Both the position numbers and the translations under genes were made by a program. Shown one piece after another: positions 31,863-39,920 of a stretch of 64,000 nucleotides of DNA; positions within the stretch are counted from its first letter, which is position 1, and every line of letters starts with the position of its first letter. The notes beneath the pieces were generated by a model. It saw only the letters and a list, made by a program, of their open reading frames with translations. It was not told the DNA's origin and did no database searches. The DNA comes from Phyllobacterium zundukense (GTDB taxonomy: Bacteria; Pseudomonadota; Alphaproteobacteria; Rhizobiales; Rhizobiaceae), in the NCBI RefSeq assembly GCF_025452195.1, contig NZ_CP104973.1, positions 992,001-1,056,000 on the forward strand, written 5' to 3'.

Positions 31863-32327
31863 TCACGGCAAAGCAGCGACGATCAGGAATGCAGCAACTA
31901 TTGCCACGACGTCCTCGATGATCGCGGCGGGCCGGTCCTGACCAAAGCTCCTGGCCAAGCGCCCGCGGATGTCGGCGCCCGCCAGAGTGCCAACTACTGC
32001 GCCGATCACGCCGGCGACAGCACCGCCTATGGCCAAACCGCCGCTGATTCCAATCGCCGCGCCGCACAAGGCTCCCATGACAATACGTGCACCGAATTGC
32101 ACCGGGACCTTTCGGCTTGGCGTGGACGGCAGTTGATCGGTGACCAGCTCCACGATTGCCAGGAGGGTGAATATCCAGGGTGTGAGTGCATAACCGAGGA
32201 ATGCGAGCCAACTGTCGCCGAGATGCAGCCAACCGAGATGCGCCGCCCAGCTGATAGCCGCCGGGGCCGTCATCGCACGCAAACCAGCTACGATCCCGAT
32301 CAGAAGTGCCAAGAGCAAGATCATCAT
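31863..32327 (-). CDS. DUF4126-type membrane protein
   Basis: 154 residues from the ATG at 32327 (AAGGA upstream); the longer open frame beyond is not protein-like. It is glycine/alanine-rich with several hydrophobic helices, starting MMILLLALLIGIVAGLRAMT, and matches the DUF4126 pattern. The function is unknown. It lies between the regulator fragment and the intact regulator, as if enclosed by the duplication. Confidence 0.72.
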   Translation of the reverse strand: MMILLLALLIGIVAGLRAMTAPAAISWAAHLGWLHLGDSWLAFLGYALTPWIFTLLAIVELVTDQLPSTPSRKVPVQFGARIVMGALCGAAIGISGGLAIGGAVAGVIGAVVGTLAGADIRGRLARSFGQDRPAAIIEDVVAIVAAFLIVAALP

Positions 32328-32464
32328 GTTCCTTTGTCCAATCCGGTAGGCAGGTCCATTTCGATGTGAATATGACACGAACAAAGTTTGGTGCAACTCC
32401 AGCGCGCCACAGCGTTCCGCATGCAACCGCGCTTGGGTGGCTTGCGCCCATATAGACGTAGCCC

Positions 32465-33466
32465 CTATCTGTTTCGCGAAGTGGCGACTTTCATGTCCTC
32501 CCTCGCGTATCGCTTGCGGTACTCCGCCGGCGTCACACCAACCCGCCGGACAAAGGCGCGGCGCAGCGTGTCGACATCGGCAAAGCCGCATTGTCCGGCT
32601 ACCTGCTTCGGGGCAGCGTCTCCGCTCTCCAGCAGCTCCCGTGCGGCGGCGACGCGGGCTTCCTCCACCCAGTCCCCCGGCGTCATGCCGACCTCCTGGC
32701 GGAAGAGCCTGGCGAAATGGCGTGCGCTCAACCCCGTTCGCTGCGCGAGGCTGCCGACACTATGGTCTTCGGCGGGGTTTGCGGCGACCCATCGCTGCAC
32801 CTCCTGCAGTGCCGACCGCCCAACAGGCGCCGCCTCGCCTTTCCGGCTGAACTGCATCTGCCCGCCGGGCCGCTTGAAGAACATCACGAGCTGTCCCGCT
32901 ACCCTCATCGCCACTTCGCGGCCGAGATCCTCCTCGACCAGAGCCAGGGCCAGATCGAGACCGGCGGTTACGCCCGCTGCCGTCCACAGGCGGCCGTCGC
33001 GGATGTGGAGTGCGTCAGCGTCCACGCTCACCCCCGGAAATTCCCGGACCAGCCGCTCGGCCACCGCCCAATGGGTCGTGACCCGCTTTCCGTCCAGCAG
33101 GCCCGCCTGCGCCAGGAAAAACGCGCCGCTGCAGACCGAGCCATAGCGGCGCGCGACCGGTACCGTCGATCGAAGCCACTCGACCATCCCGCCACCCTGC
33201 GGCACGTCCGCCGCATTGGGCGCACCCGCCACCAGCAACGTATCGATCTTCGGGTTCGGGCTTTCCCCGAGCACCATGTCCGGCATCAGCCGCACACCCG
33301 ATGAACTTCGGATGGCGCCATGCCGGGTGCCGAGGACGCAAAGCTCGTAGACCGTCCGGCCGGCCTGCGCATTCGCCTCGGCAAAAACGTCGAGCGGCCC
33401 TGACACATCCAGCAGCTGAACACCGGGTACAGCCAGTATCGCAACCCTCAACGGCCCGCTCGGCAT
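32465..33466 (-). CDS. GlxA family transcriptional regulator (DJ-1/PfpI + AraC HTH)
   Basis: 333 residues. Residues about 5-175 form a DJ-1/PfpI domain with VCSGAFFLAQAGLLDGKRVTTH around the nucleophile-elbow cysteine. Residues about 220-320 carry two AraC helix-turn-helix units. It is divergent from the HD hydrolase gene; an ACGTAATACGT palindrome between them (33507-33517) is a candidate operator. It probably controls that neighbour (inference). Confidence 0.9.
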   Translation of the reverse strand: MPSGPLRVAILAVPGVQLLDVSGPLDVFAEANAQAGRTVYELCVLGTRHGAIRSSSGVRLMPDMVLGESPNPKIDTLLVAGAPNAADVPQGGGMVEWLRSTVPVARRYGSVCSGAFFLAQAGLLDGKRVTTHWAVAERLVREFPGVSVDADALHIRDGRLWTAAGVTAGLDLALALVEEDLGREVAMRVAGQLVMFFKRPGGQMQFSRKGEAAPVGRSALQEVQRWVAANPAEDHSVGSLAQRTGLSARHFARLFRQEVGMTPGDWVEEARVAAARELLESGDAAPKQVAGQCGFADVDTLRRAFVRRVGVTPAEYRKRYAREDMKVATSRNR

Positions 33467-33506
33467 CGATCCCGTGTCCCTTTCTGGCGGAGAATGTCTG
33501 TTTTTG

Positions 33507-33517
33507 ACGTAATACGT
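33507..33517. promoter_or_regulatory. Palindrome between GlxA-type regulator and HD hydrolase
   Basis: ACGTA-A-TACGT is a perfect five-base inverted repeat centred in the 110-bp divergent promoter region. It is a candidate binding site for the AraC-type regulator; no second copy was seen. Confidence 0.35.
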
Positions 33518-33576
33518 TTATTGCAGCCAAACTAGCGCATCCCCTACACTTTGCCAACGGAAAGAAGGAGAGTTCC

Positions 33577-34218
33577 ATGGCATTGACAATCGAAGGGGTC
33601 AGCATCCCTGACAGCAAGCTCGCACGCGAGGTCACCGAACTGGTCCGCGACACCGCTTCGCCGTTGTTGTTTCACCATTCGAGCCGCGTCTATTATTTCG
33701 GCGCGCTCTCCGGCAAGCATCGCGGCCTCAGGTTCGACCCGGAGCTGCTCTATACCGGCGCCATGTTCCACGATATGGGCCTCACCCGTCAGCACAGCAG
33801 TGCGCATGAGCGGTTCGAGGTCGATGGTGCCAACGCCGCGCGCGATTTCCTGCGCGGACATGGCATCGCCCTGACCGACATCGATCTCGTCTGGACCGCC
33901 ATCGCTCTGCATACGACACCCGGCATACCGCAGCACATGCACCCGGTCGTCGCACTCGTGACCGCAGGCGTTGAAATGGATGTGCTCGGGCTGACCTATG
34001 CCGAATACAGCGATATGGAGCGGGAGACTGTCGTCCACGCCCATCCACGCAGCGATCACTTCAAGGAGGATATCATCCAGGCCTTCTATGATGGCATCAA
34101 GCACAAGCCCGACACCACCTTCGGCAACGTCAAGGCCGATGTGCTTGCCGACAAGGATCCGCATTTTCACCGTGGCAACTTCTGCAGCGTCATCCGCGGC
34201 TCGGCATGGACAGCATAA
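33577..34218 (+). CDS. HD domain hydrolase (cyanamide hydratase-like)
   Basis: 213 residues with AAGGAG upstream. The metal site is visible as FHHSSRVY, MFHDMGLT (HD pair) and a later ALHTT histidine. The layout fits the HD subgroup that includes fungal cyanamide hydratase, though the substrate here is unknown. It is divergent from a GlxA-type regulator, a frequent pairing. Confidence 0.85.
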   Translation: MALTIEGVSIPDSKLAREVTELVRDTASPLLFHHSSRVYYFGALSGKHRGLRFDPELLYTGAMFHDMGLTRQHSSAHERFEVDGANAARDFLRGHGIALTDIDLVWTAIALHTTPGIPQHMHPVVALVTAGVEMDVLGLTYAEYSDMERETVVHAHPRSDHFKEDIIQAFYDGIKHKPDTTFGNVKADVLADKDPHFHRGNFCSVIRGSAWTA

Positions 34219-34305
34219 GCGAGATCATGCCCCGGGCTCTTTTCTGAATGCATTGCAATGACTATCTAAGGGCCATATCGAAGCACATACAGAGGAGCCA
34301 CGGCG

Positions 34306-34506
34306 ATGTCCCGGCTAGACACGACCGTCCGCGTGTTCATTGTCGAGGGAAGGTTGACGATAACGGCAATCAAATACCCATGCGCCAAGGACGCCTTCCG
34401 CGCAGTACAGAAATATCCGGTGCTGCAGGTGGAGGTCGAAGGCGAAGGCATGATGTTGCCGGAAGAGTTCATGACCTATTGCGCTGACCGCGGCCTGAAA
34501 AATTAA
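34306..34506 (+). CDS. Small hypothetical protein
   Basis: 66 residues with GAGGAG eight bases before the ATG, which supports expression. It has no signal peptide or membrane segment; the middle reads QKYPVLQVEVEGEGM. I do not recognise a family. Confidence 0.65.
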   Translation: MSRLDTTVRVFIVEGRLTITAIKYPCAKDAFRAVQKYPVLQVEVEGEGMMLPEEFMTYCADRGLKN

Positions 34507-34617
34507 CGCTCCAATGGTGAGCGTCTCTGCCTGCTCGCAAAAGTTACCAATAATTATACAGAAGGCGGTTAAGTTGCCTTCCAGCAATAATAACAATGCA
34601 TTTCTGGCAGAGACGCG

Positions 34618-36606
34618 ATGAGCCCCAACCAACCTGCAGAAGCGCTTGCGCTGCCCTTGCGGCATCTGATCGCCGCCGACCAGCTATTGGCCGTGCGCCG
34701 CAGCATGCTTATTTCCGTTCCCGTCAGTATTATCCTGGGGTTGATCAGTCTGCTCGTCGCCCTTCACTACGGACAAGGACTGGCCGGTTTGTTGTGGTTT
34801 CTCGCTTCCAGCCTCGTGAATGTGGTCCGGATGCTTCTGTGCCGTTTTCCGGTGCGGCTGCTTGATCCCGGCGGCCCGGTGGAGCCAAAGAATCTGGACC
34901 CCGCCTCGGTAAGACAACATCTTTTCCTGCAGTCGCTCGTGGCGGCGGCCTCAGGTGTGGTATGGGCCTTCGTCGCAATTCTGTGCGACGGTTATACCGC
35001 CCCGCAATCGATATTCTACCTGGTCGTCCTGTGTGGAATTACTGCGGGCGCAATTACCGCCGGCTTTGCCTATGCGCTGATGCCAATCTGTTACATTGTA
35101 CCGGTTCTACTGTCGGTTGCCGGATGCCTCGTCTATGCCGGTGGCTTTGACCGGTATTGTCTGGCAGCAACGACGATCATTTACCTCGCCGCCCTCATAC
35201 GCGGCGCACGGGAAAGCGAAGCATTGTTCCGTCAGTCCAGCAGGCTGAAGAACGAGGCCACCGCAATGGCAATTTCGCTGGAAGTGGCCAGGGATCAGGC
35301 GACGCAAGCCGCTGCCAAAATGGGACATCGCGCCACTCACGATGAACTGACCGGACTTCTCAACCGCAGCGGGTTCATGCAGGAGGTTGCGTCTTTACCG
35401 TCCTCCGGCGAGGCCGGGTTCGCGCTCATGCTTCTCGATCTCGATGGCTTCAAATCGATCAACGACGCGTTCGGTCACAAAGCGGGCGACAGGGTGCTTG
35501 TGGAAGTCGGCAGGAGGCTTCGTCAGAGTCTGAGTAACGACGTACTTGTGGCACGTCTGGGTGGAGATGAGTTTGCCGTTCTGCTCGACACCGCGCGTCA
35601 TGACGATACGCCGTCGATACTGGCGACCAAGTTGATCGCCGCAATATCCATTCCGTTCGCCACCTTCGATGCCGGCCGTATCGGCGTCAGCATCGGCGTT
35701 TGCGTATCCAGCGAACGTGACGTCGACGAGATGCTGGTCCGTGCAGATGCGGCGCTTTACAGGGCGAAGTCACAGGGCCGCAATCGGCATTATGTGTTCG
35801 ACGACGATTTGCGCGATCACCTCGCGATGCGGCGCGATATAGAGCGCGACGTTGCCAAGGCATTGAGCAATGACGCATTGGAGGTCTGGTTTCAGCCAAT
35901 TTTTGGAAATGGCGGGCGCAAGATTACCGATCTCGAAGCGCTTGTACGATGGAACCACCCGCGACATGGCTGGATTCCCCCGACGGACCTGGTAGCGGTG
36001 GCATCGTTTTCCGGACTCGCCGAACCGCTGTTCCGATACATATTGAAGGACGTCTGCACCATGATGCAGACATTGCGCGCAATGAACCTCGGTCATTTGC
36101 GTGTGGCGATGAACATGTCCCCGCGCGAGATGTCTCAACTCGCCGTGGACGATCTTATCATCACCAAACTGCGCAAACTCGATCTGCCGGCTTCCATGCT
36201 GGAGATCGAGATCACCGAAGACACTGCAAAGGACATCAGCTCGGTGCAAGGCAAACTGGCTGCGTTGGCCAAAGAGGGCGTGCGCATTGCCATCGACGAT
36301 TTTGGCGTCGGCTATTCGTCGATGTCATCGCTGCGGCAATTGCATGTCGACCGGATCAAGATCGACCGTTCTTTCGTCTACGGCATCGCTCAGTCAGTGG
36401 ACGATCGCAAAGTGGTGCAATCCATTCTCGGCCTCGGCAAGTCGCTCGGAATCGAAGTTGTCGCCGAAGGCGTTGAAACGGAAGCAGACCTGCGCATTCT
36501 GCGGCAACTCGGGTGCGTGAGCATGCAAGGCCATTACTTTGCGAAGCCCATGCCGCATCACGAAGCGATCGACTGGATCAACCAGTCCAGATCGCTCGTG
36601 CAGTAG
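34618..36606 (+). CDS. Membrane GGDEF-EAL protein (cyclic di-GMP turnover)
   Basis: 662 residues. About six membrane helices occupy residues 25-200. The GGDEF domain has the intact motif RLGGDEFAVLLD (about 313-324); the usual RxxD inhibitory site before it is absent (LSND at that place). The EAL domain begins at about 420 with LEALVRWNHP and contains FGVGYSSMSSL and VAEGVETEADL. Both domains look catalytically competent, so the net direction cannot be read. It is monocistronic. Confidence 0.92.
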   Translation: MSPNQPAEALALPLRHLIAADQLLAVRRSMLISVPVSIILGLISLLVALHYGQGLAGLLWFLASSLVNVVRMLLCRFPVRLLDPGGPVEPKNLDPASVRQHLFLQSLVAAASGVVWAFVAILCDGYTAPQSIFYLVVLCGITAGAITAGFAYALMPICYIVPVLLSVAGCLVYAGGFDRYCLAATTIIYLAALIRGARESEALFRQSSRLKNEATAMAISLEVARDQATQAAAKMGHRATHDELTGLLNRSGFMQEVASLPSSGEAGFALMLLDLDGFKSINDAFGHKAGDRVLVEVGRRLRQSLSNDVLVARLGGDEFAVLLDTARHDDTPSILATKLIAAISIPFATFDAGRIGVSIGVCVSSERDVDEMLVRADAALYRAKSQGRNRHYVFDDDLRDHLAMRRDIERDVAKALSNDALEVWFQPIFGNGGRKITDLEALVRWNHPRHGWIPPTDLVAVASFSGLAEPLFRYILKDVCTMMQTLRAMNLGHLRVAMNMSPREMSQLAVDDLIITKLRKLDLPASMLEIEITEDTAKDISSVQGKLAALAKEGVRIAIDDFGVGYSSMSSLRQLHVDRIKIDRSFVYGIAQSVDDRKVVQSILGLGKSLGIEVVAEGVETEADLRILRQLGCVSMQGHYFAKPMPHHEAIDWINQSRSLVQ

Positions 36607-36618
36607 TGCGGTATCCCG

Positions 36619-37005
36619 CTAGTTCAAAAGTGTCGGCTCTGTCTCCACCTCGATCCGGTCCGCCACGCGCCGGATATGCAGCGCCGGCTGTTTCTCTCCA
36701 ACGGCAACGGGGATCGAGATCGAGTGGGACTGGCCCGGCTGCAGCACCGCGGAGAACCTTACCACGGCGTGATTTCCGGTCCCGGAACTGATGGCTGCGT
36801 TCTTCGTATCGACTGTTGTCACGACATGCCAGCCATCGGCTTGGCTGACCCAGTAGGTTACAGCGGACGTATCACTACCAAGGGTCGTAACGACGGCCTG
36901 GCCTTCTTTGACATTGTGATCTGGTTCGGTGGCCTGAACCGGCGATGTAGCGGCAACCATACCATACAGGGCGGCACTGCCAGCGATTTTCAAATATCCA
37001 GTCAT
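36619..37005 (-). CDS. Small exported protein under a MarR-like operator
   Basis: 128 residues. The N-terminus MTGYLKIAGSAALYGMVAA is a signal peptide with cleavage near PVQA. The remainder is beta-rich with no cysteines. GGAG precedes the start. A palindrome GTGCGTATGCAC 29 bases upstream repeats the one before the MarR gene, suggesting shared control. The function is unknown. Confidence 0.7.
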   Translation of the reverse strand: MTGYLKIAGSAALYGMVAATSPVQATEPDHNVKEGQAVVTTLGSDTSAVTYWVSQADGWHVVTTVDTKNAAISSGTGNHAVVRFSAVLQPGQSHSISIPVAVGEKQPALHIRRVADRIEVETEPTLLN

Positions 37006-37033
37006 TTCAGTCTCCTACATTTTGTAACGTTAT

Positions 37034-37045
37034 GTGCGTATGCAC
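37034..37045. promoter_or_regulatory. MarR-type operator candidate 1
   Basis: GTGCGTATGCAC, an inverted repeat with one central mismatch, upstream of the exported-protein gene. It differs by one base from the perfect palindrome at 37525. Confidence 0.55.
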
Positions 37046-37080
37046 ACTATTTGGCACGCAATTTCAATTTCTGATACATT

Positions 37081-37509
37081 CTAGGTACTGTGTGTCATTT
37101 CCAGAAAATCGTGCCGCCATTGTGCGGCTCGCTCGGACCCTACCTGGGCCTCGAATTCCTGCTGGGCCTTTTGCCACAACGGTCTGGCCTCCCGAACCTT
37201 GCTCTGACCCGGTTCAGTCAGTGACAGCACCAGCTTTCGCGGCTCATTTTGAGCCGGCTCCGTTTTAAGCCAGCCATCGCGTTGCATTGGTTTGATGGCC
37301 CGTACGAGTGACGTCCTGTCCATGACCATTGCCTGCGCAAGCTCGCTCATCGTGATACCCGGTCTCTCATTGAGCAGCACCAATATCGAGAACTGGGTGC
37401 TCGTCACGTGCGCTGCCGCAAGATGCCGCTCGTAAAGCCTCGTGATGTAACGAGCAGCACGTCTCGTCGCGAAACCATTGCAGGCGTGCATGGATGATGT
37501 TTCACTCAT
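37081..37509 (-). CDS. MarR family transcriptional regulator
   Basis: 142 residues from the ATG at 37509; nine more codons are open upstream but would run into the operator. The winged helix region QFSILVLLNERPGITMSELAQAM and MDRTSLVRAIKPMQRDGWL is clear. A perfect palindrome lies 16 bases upstream, consistent with autoregulation. The ligand is unknown. Confidence 0.9.
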   Translation of the reverse strand: MSETSSMHACNGFATRRAARYITRLYERHLAAAHVTSTQFSILVLLNERPGITMSELAQAMVMDRTSLVRAIKPMQRDGWLKTEPAQNEPRKLVLSLTEPGQSKVREARPLWQKAQQEFEAQVGSERAAQWRHDFLEMTHST

Positions 37510-37524
37510 ACCCGCAATATAAGT

Positions 37525-37536
37525 GTGCATATGCAC
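37525..37536. promoter_or_regulatory. MarR-type operator candidate 2
   Basis: GTGCATATGCAC is a perfect 12-base palindrome between the MarR gene and the divergent XRE-like gene. Its near-copy at 37034 precedes the other minus-strand gene. Confidence 0.6.
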
Positions 37537-37641
37537 TACGTCAAGACCATTTCGATTTTAGTATCTGCCGTCTCCGCTGGGAACCAAACATGGTCCAGGG
37601 CATTTCGGGAGACCGAAACCTGCCAGATCCGGAGATCCGCC

Positions 37642-37872
37642 ATGGCCGATACGATTGAAACGACGGCTTCCGCCATCGCCTCCAGCGTAAATCTGGTGAA
37701 AATGATCAAGCAAAAATTCAACTACACTGTCGAGGATCTCGCTATCGCGTGCGGCCTGACCGTCGATGAACTCAACGGCATCGAGATGGGCGAAAACACC
37801 GAGCCGGGGAAGTTGCATCGCATTGCCCATTCCGTTGGTCTTCCGGACGATATTGCCGGCGTCGCCCACTAG
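37642..37872 (+). CDS. Small XRE-like helix-turn-helix protein
   Basis: 76 residues from ATG 37642, preceded by GGAGA. FNYTVEDLAIACGLTVDELNGIEMG reads as a helix-turn-helix of the Cro/C1 type. Its TAG stop opens TAGAGC, followed by a hairpin at 37889-37916. The target is unknown. Confidence 0.65.
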   Translation: MADTIETTASAIASSVNLVKMIKQKFNYTVEDLAIACGLTVDELNGIEMGENTEPGKLHRIAHSVGLPDDIAGVAH

Positions 37873-37888
37873 AGCTGATCCGTTTGTC

Positions 37889-37916
37889 AGAATGACGAAC
37901 TCCGATACGTCATTCT
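37889..37916 (+). terminator. Hairpin after the XRE-like gene
   Basis: AGAATGACG and CGTCATTCT pair perfectly around a ten-base loop and are followed by TT. A second outer pair CTGATCC/GGATCA extends the structure. Confidence 0.55.
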
Positions 37917-37944
37917 TTCAGGATCACCATCGGGAGAATTCGTC

Positions 37945-38436
37945 ATGGATAACTTCATGCATATTCTATCGCTGCTGCTCGTTGCCGTTGCGATGGGACT
38001 TTCATTGGCGCATGCCCTGGAGTTTCCAGGGAAGAAGCGGCTCGACAAGGATACATACAGCATCGTCCAGCCAATCTATTACCCGGGCTTCACTCTGGGC
38101 GGTCTGGTCGGCGAATTTGGCGGTATCGTGGCTCTCGCCATTCTACTCTTTATCCTGCCCTATGGCACTTCGCGCTTCTGGTGGAGCGCTATAGCGCTGG
38201 CTTGCCTCGTCGTCGTCAATCTCATCTATTGGACGTTCACCCACAGAGTGAACAATTTCTGGCTGAGGGATACCAAACTATCCGGCGCCGGAAACGCCTT
38301 CTTTTCGAGTTTCGCCGGTAAAGCCGGCAAAGAGGACTGGAAGCAGTTTCGGGACATCTGGGAATATTCACATGTCGCACGCGCTGTCTTTGCGATGCTC
38401 AGCCTTGTCTCAATAGCCATCGCATTGACCGCGTAG
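37945..38436 (+). CDS. Uncharacterised four-helix membrane protein
   Basis: 163 residues with four hydrophobic helices: LLLVAVAMGLSLAHAL, GGIVALAILLFILP, ALACLVVVNLIYW and ARAVFAMLSLVSIAIAL. The arrangement and the conserved-looking VNNFWLRD and RDIWEYSHVAR resemble DUF1772-type proteins, but the match is weak. GGGAGAATTCGTC precedes the start. Confidence 0.7.
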   Translation: MDNFMHILSLLLVAVAMGLSLAHALEFPGKKRLDKDTYSIVQPIYYPGFTLGGLVGEFGGIVALAILLFILPYGTSRFWWSAIALACLVVVNLIYWTFTHRVNNFWLRDTKLSGAGNAFFSSFAGKAGKEDWKQFRDIWEYSHVARAVFAMLSLVSIAIALTA

Positions 38437-38466
38437 TAAATCACGACCTAATCAGAATGATCCGGA

Positions 38467-38571
38467 TTACGACCCGTCATCGTCCTGAACGGGAGGACGG
38501 TCATCGATCTCGGACTGATAAGCGAGAAGAACAATAGCGAAGATTGCCAGGACTATCGTTAGGTCGTGCAT
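38467..38571 (-). CDS. 34-residue single-span membrane peptide
   Basis: Starts with ATG at 38571 behind a near-perfect AAGGAGG six bases away. The product is MHDLTIVLAIFAIVLLAYQ then an acidic tail ending DDDGS. One helix and a soluble acidic C-terminus suggest a small regulatory membrane peptide. It is too short for ordinary callers, but the ribosome-binding site is among the best in the window. Confidence 0.6.
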   Translation of the reverse strand: MHDLTIVLAIFAIVLLAYQSEIDDRPPVQDDDGS

Positions 38572-38710
38572 CTGACTATCCTCCTTGGGCGGAAATAGTA
38601 CCCTCGGCGCGAACGTCTAAAGCGAGGTTGTGTTCAGTTTAGGTCTGTTTTTGATCAAAAGGAGGCTTGAGGACGACGATTCCGCGAAGTTCGATCACAC
38701 TGCATTTACC

Positions 38711-38874
38711 AGAGCCTTTCATGCCTAAATAGTGTCTCTTCTGCCGGAGGGAATTCGTCACAAGGTCAGGGGATTTGGCGACGCCGATGTCTTTCCATCG
38801 GACGATGCCGAAGCCCGATGGGTTTGGCCCGAATCCACCCGGAAGGACGATTCCATTCAGGCATGGAAAAGCTA
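38711..38874. repeat. Palindromic repeat, half-size relative of family A
   Basis: Ends AGAGCCTTTCATGCCTAAA and TTCAGGCATGGAAAAGCTA are inverted relatives. The interior shares GGATTTGGCGACGCCGATG and CCATCGGACGA.GCC with family A at 58477-58748. The right end supplies the TAG stop codon of the DUF2971 gene. Confidence 0.75.
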
Positions 38875-39900
38875 CCCCCCCATTGCCTTCGCACGCACTG
38901 GCATCCCCGATATGACAACCTTCGATGCGGGATCTTCAATCTTTCTCTGCGCCAATTTCGCGATGATCGCATCGCGGATCGGCCCGGCATATGCTGTCGG
39001 ACCAATGATCACGCGGTCGATGAGCTCGGGCAGTTCTATACCCAGCACATTGTCGGCGGGGTTGTTTTTCAGCGGCATCCGGTAGACCGTCTGCGGAACT
39101 CCATTGATGACGTCATGGTGTTCGATCAGCTGGGGTGATGGCCAGAGTTGGGGATTGGTCAATACTCGCCACTCGCGCTCGTCGCCCAGTCCGGGATGTT
39201 TGGAGCATGTCGCTGCGAAGACCAGCATCAGGAACAGCATTTCGATCAGTGCGGGCTTCGGTAATTTTGACAGGAAATCCTTGTTGGCAGACACGCGCTG
39301 GGCGACGACCTTGAACTCGTCGTCGAGCTGGTGCCGCGTCCAGTACGCCACCGGGCTGGAGAAGGCTTTAAGGGCCTCCGTCACCTGCATGAAAGGCGCG
39401 ACCTTGACGACGACGGCGACCCCGGTTTCGCTTTTTTCGTATGCCCGCCACATCGACAGCCGCCCGGTGTCATTTTCAGCAGGATCGTGTTCGGCGACCG
39501 ACAAGACATAGGATTGGGTGCGCAAGCTCGGCAACGCGTGGTAGTATTTCTTGATTGCCTCACCCCAAATCCCTGGGCTGCTGGCTTCAAGCGCTTTCGC
39601 AAGGCGCTCGCTGCTTTCCCCGTCATTGTTCCACTGGTGCAGCTGCATGACCCCCTGTTCCACATCGCGATAGTCGTTCATGCATCGCGTGTTTCGGAAC
39701 CGTATTTCCTCCTGATCGAGAATGCGAAACAGATTTTCAGCCGTGGTGTAATGGACGAAGCGGGAATGCCCCTTGATGGCCAGGCGCCTGTCAAAAGTGG
39801 TCGGCATGAAGATGCTGAGCATCTTGACTACGTTAGGGTCCCAGTCTTCCAAATCATACTCCGAACACTCGAACTGGCATGCTCGTCTGCATGTCTTCAC
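38872..39900 (-). CDS. DUF2971 family protein
   Basis: 342 residues at most; the ATG at residue 27 (MLSIFMPTTFD) is an alternative start. FVHYTTAENLFRILDQEEIRFRN and CMNDYRDVEQG are typical of DUF2971, a family often found in accessory and defence-like regions. The biochemical role is unknown. Its stop codon comes from the adjacent palindromic element. Confidence 0.8.
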   Translation of the reverse strand: MKTCRRACQFECSEYDLEDWDPNVVKMLSIFMPTTFDRRLAIKGHSRFVHYTTAENLFRILDQEEIRFRNTRCMNDYRDVEQGVMQLHQWNNDGESSERLAKALEASSPGIWGEAIKKYYHALPSLRTQSYVLSVAEHDPAENDTGRLSMWRAYEKSETGVAVVVKVAPFMQVTEALKAFSSPVAYWTRHQLDDEFKVVAQRVSANKDFLSKLPKPALIEMLFLMLVFAATCSKHPGLGDEREWRVLTNPQLWPSPQLIEHHDVINGVPQTVYRMPLKNNPADNVLGIELPELIDRVIIGPTAYAGPIRDAIIAKLAQRKIEDPASKVVISGMPVRAKAMGG

Positions 39901-39920
39901 TATTCGTACGGGTTTTCAGC

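Noticed and set aside
31765..32451. 228-codon minus-strand frame over the DUF4126 gene
   Set aside because: Most of it is an out-of-frame reading of DUF4126; only its end reflects the regulator fragment, which is reported separately.
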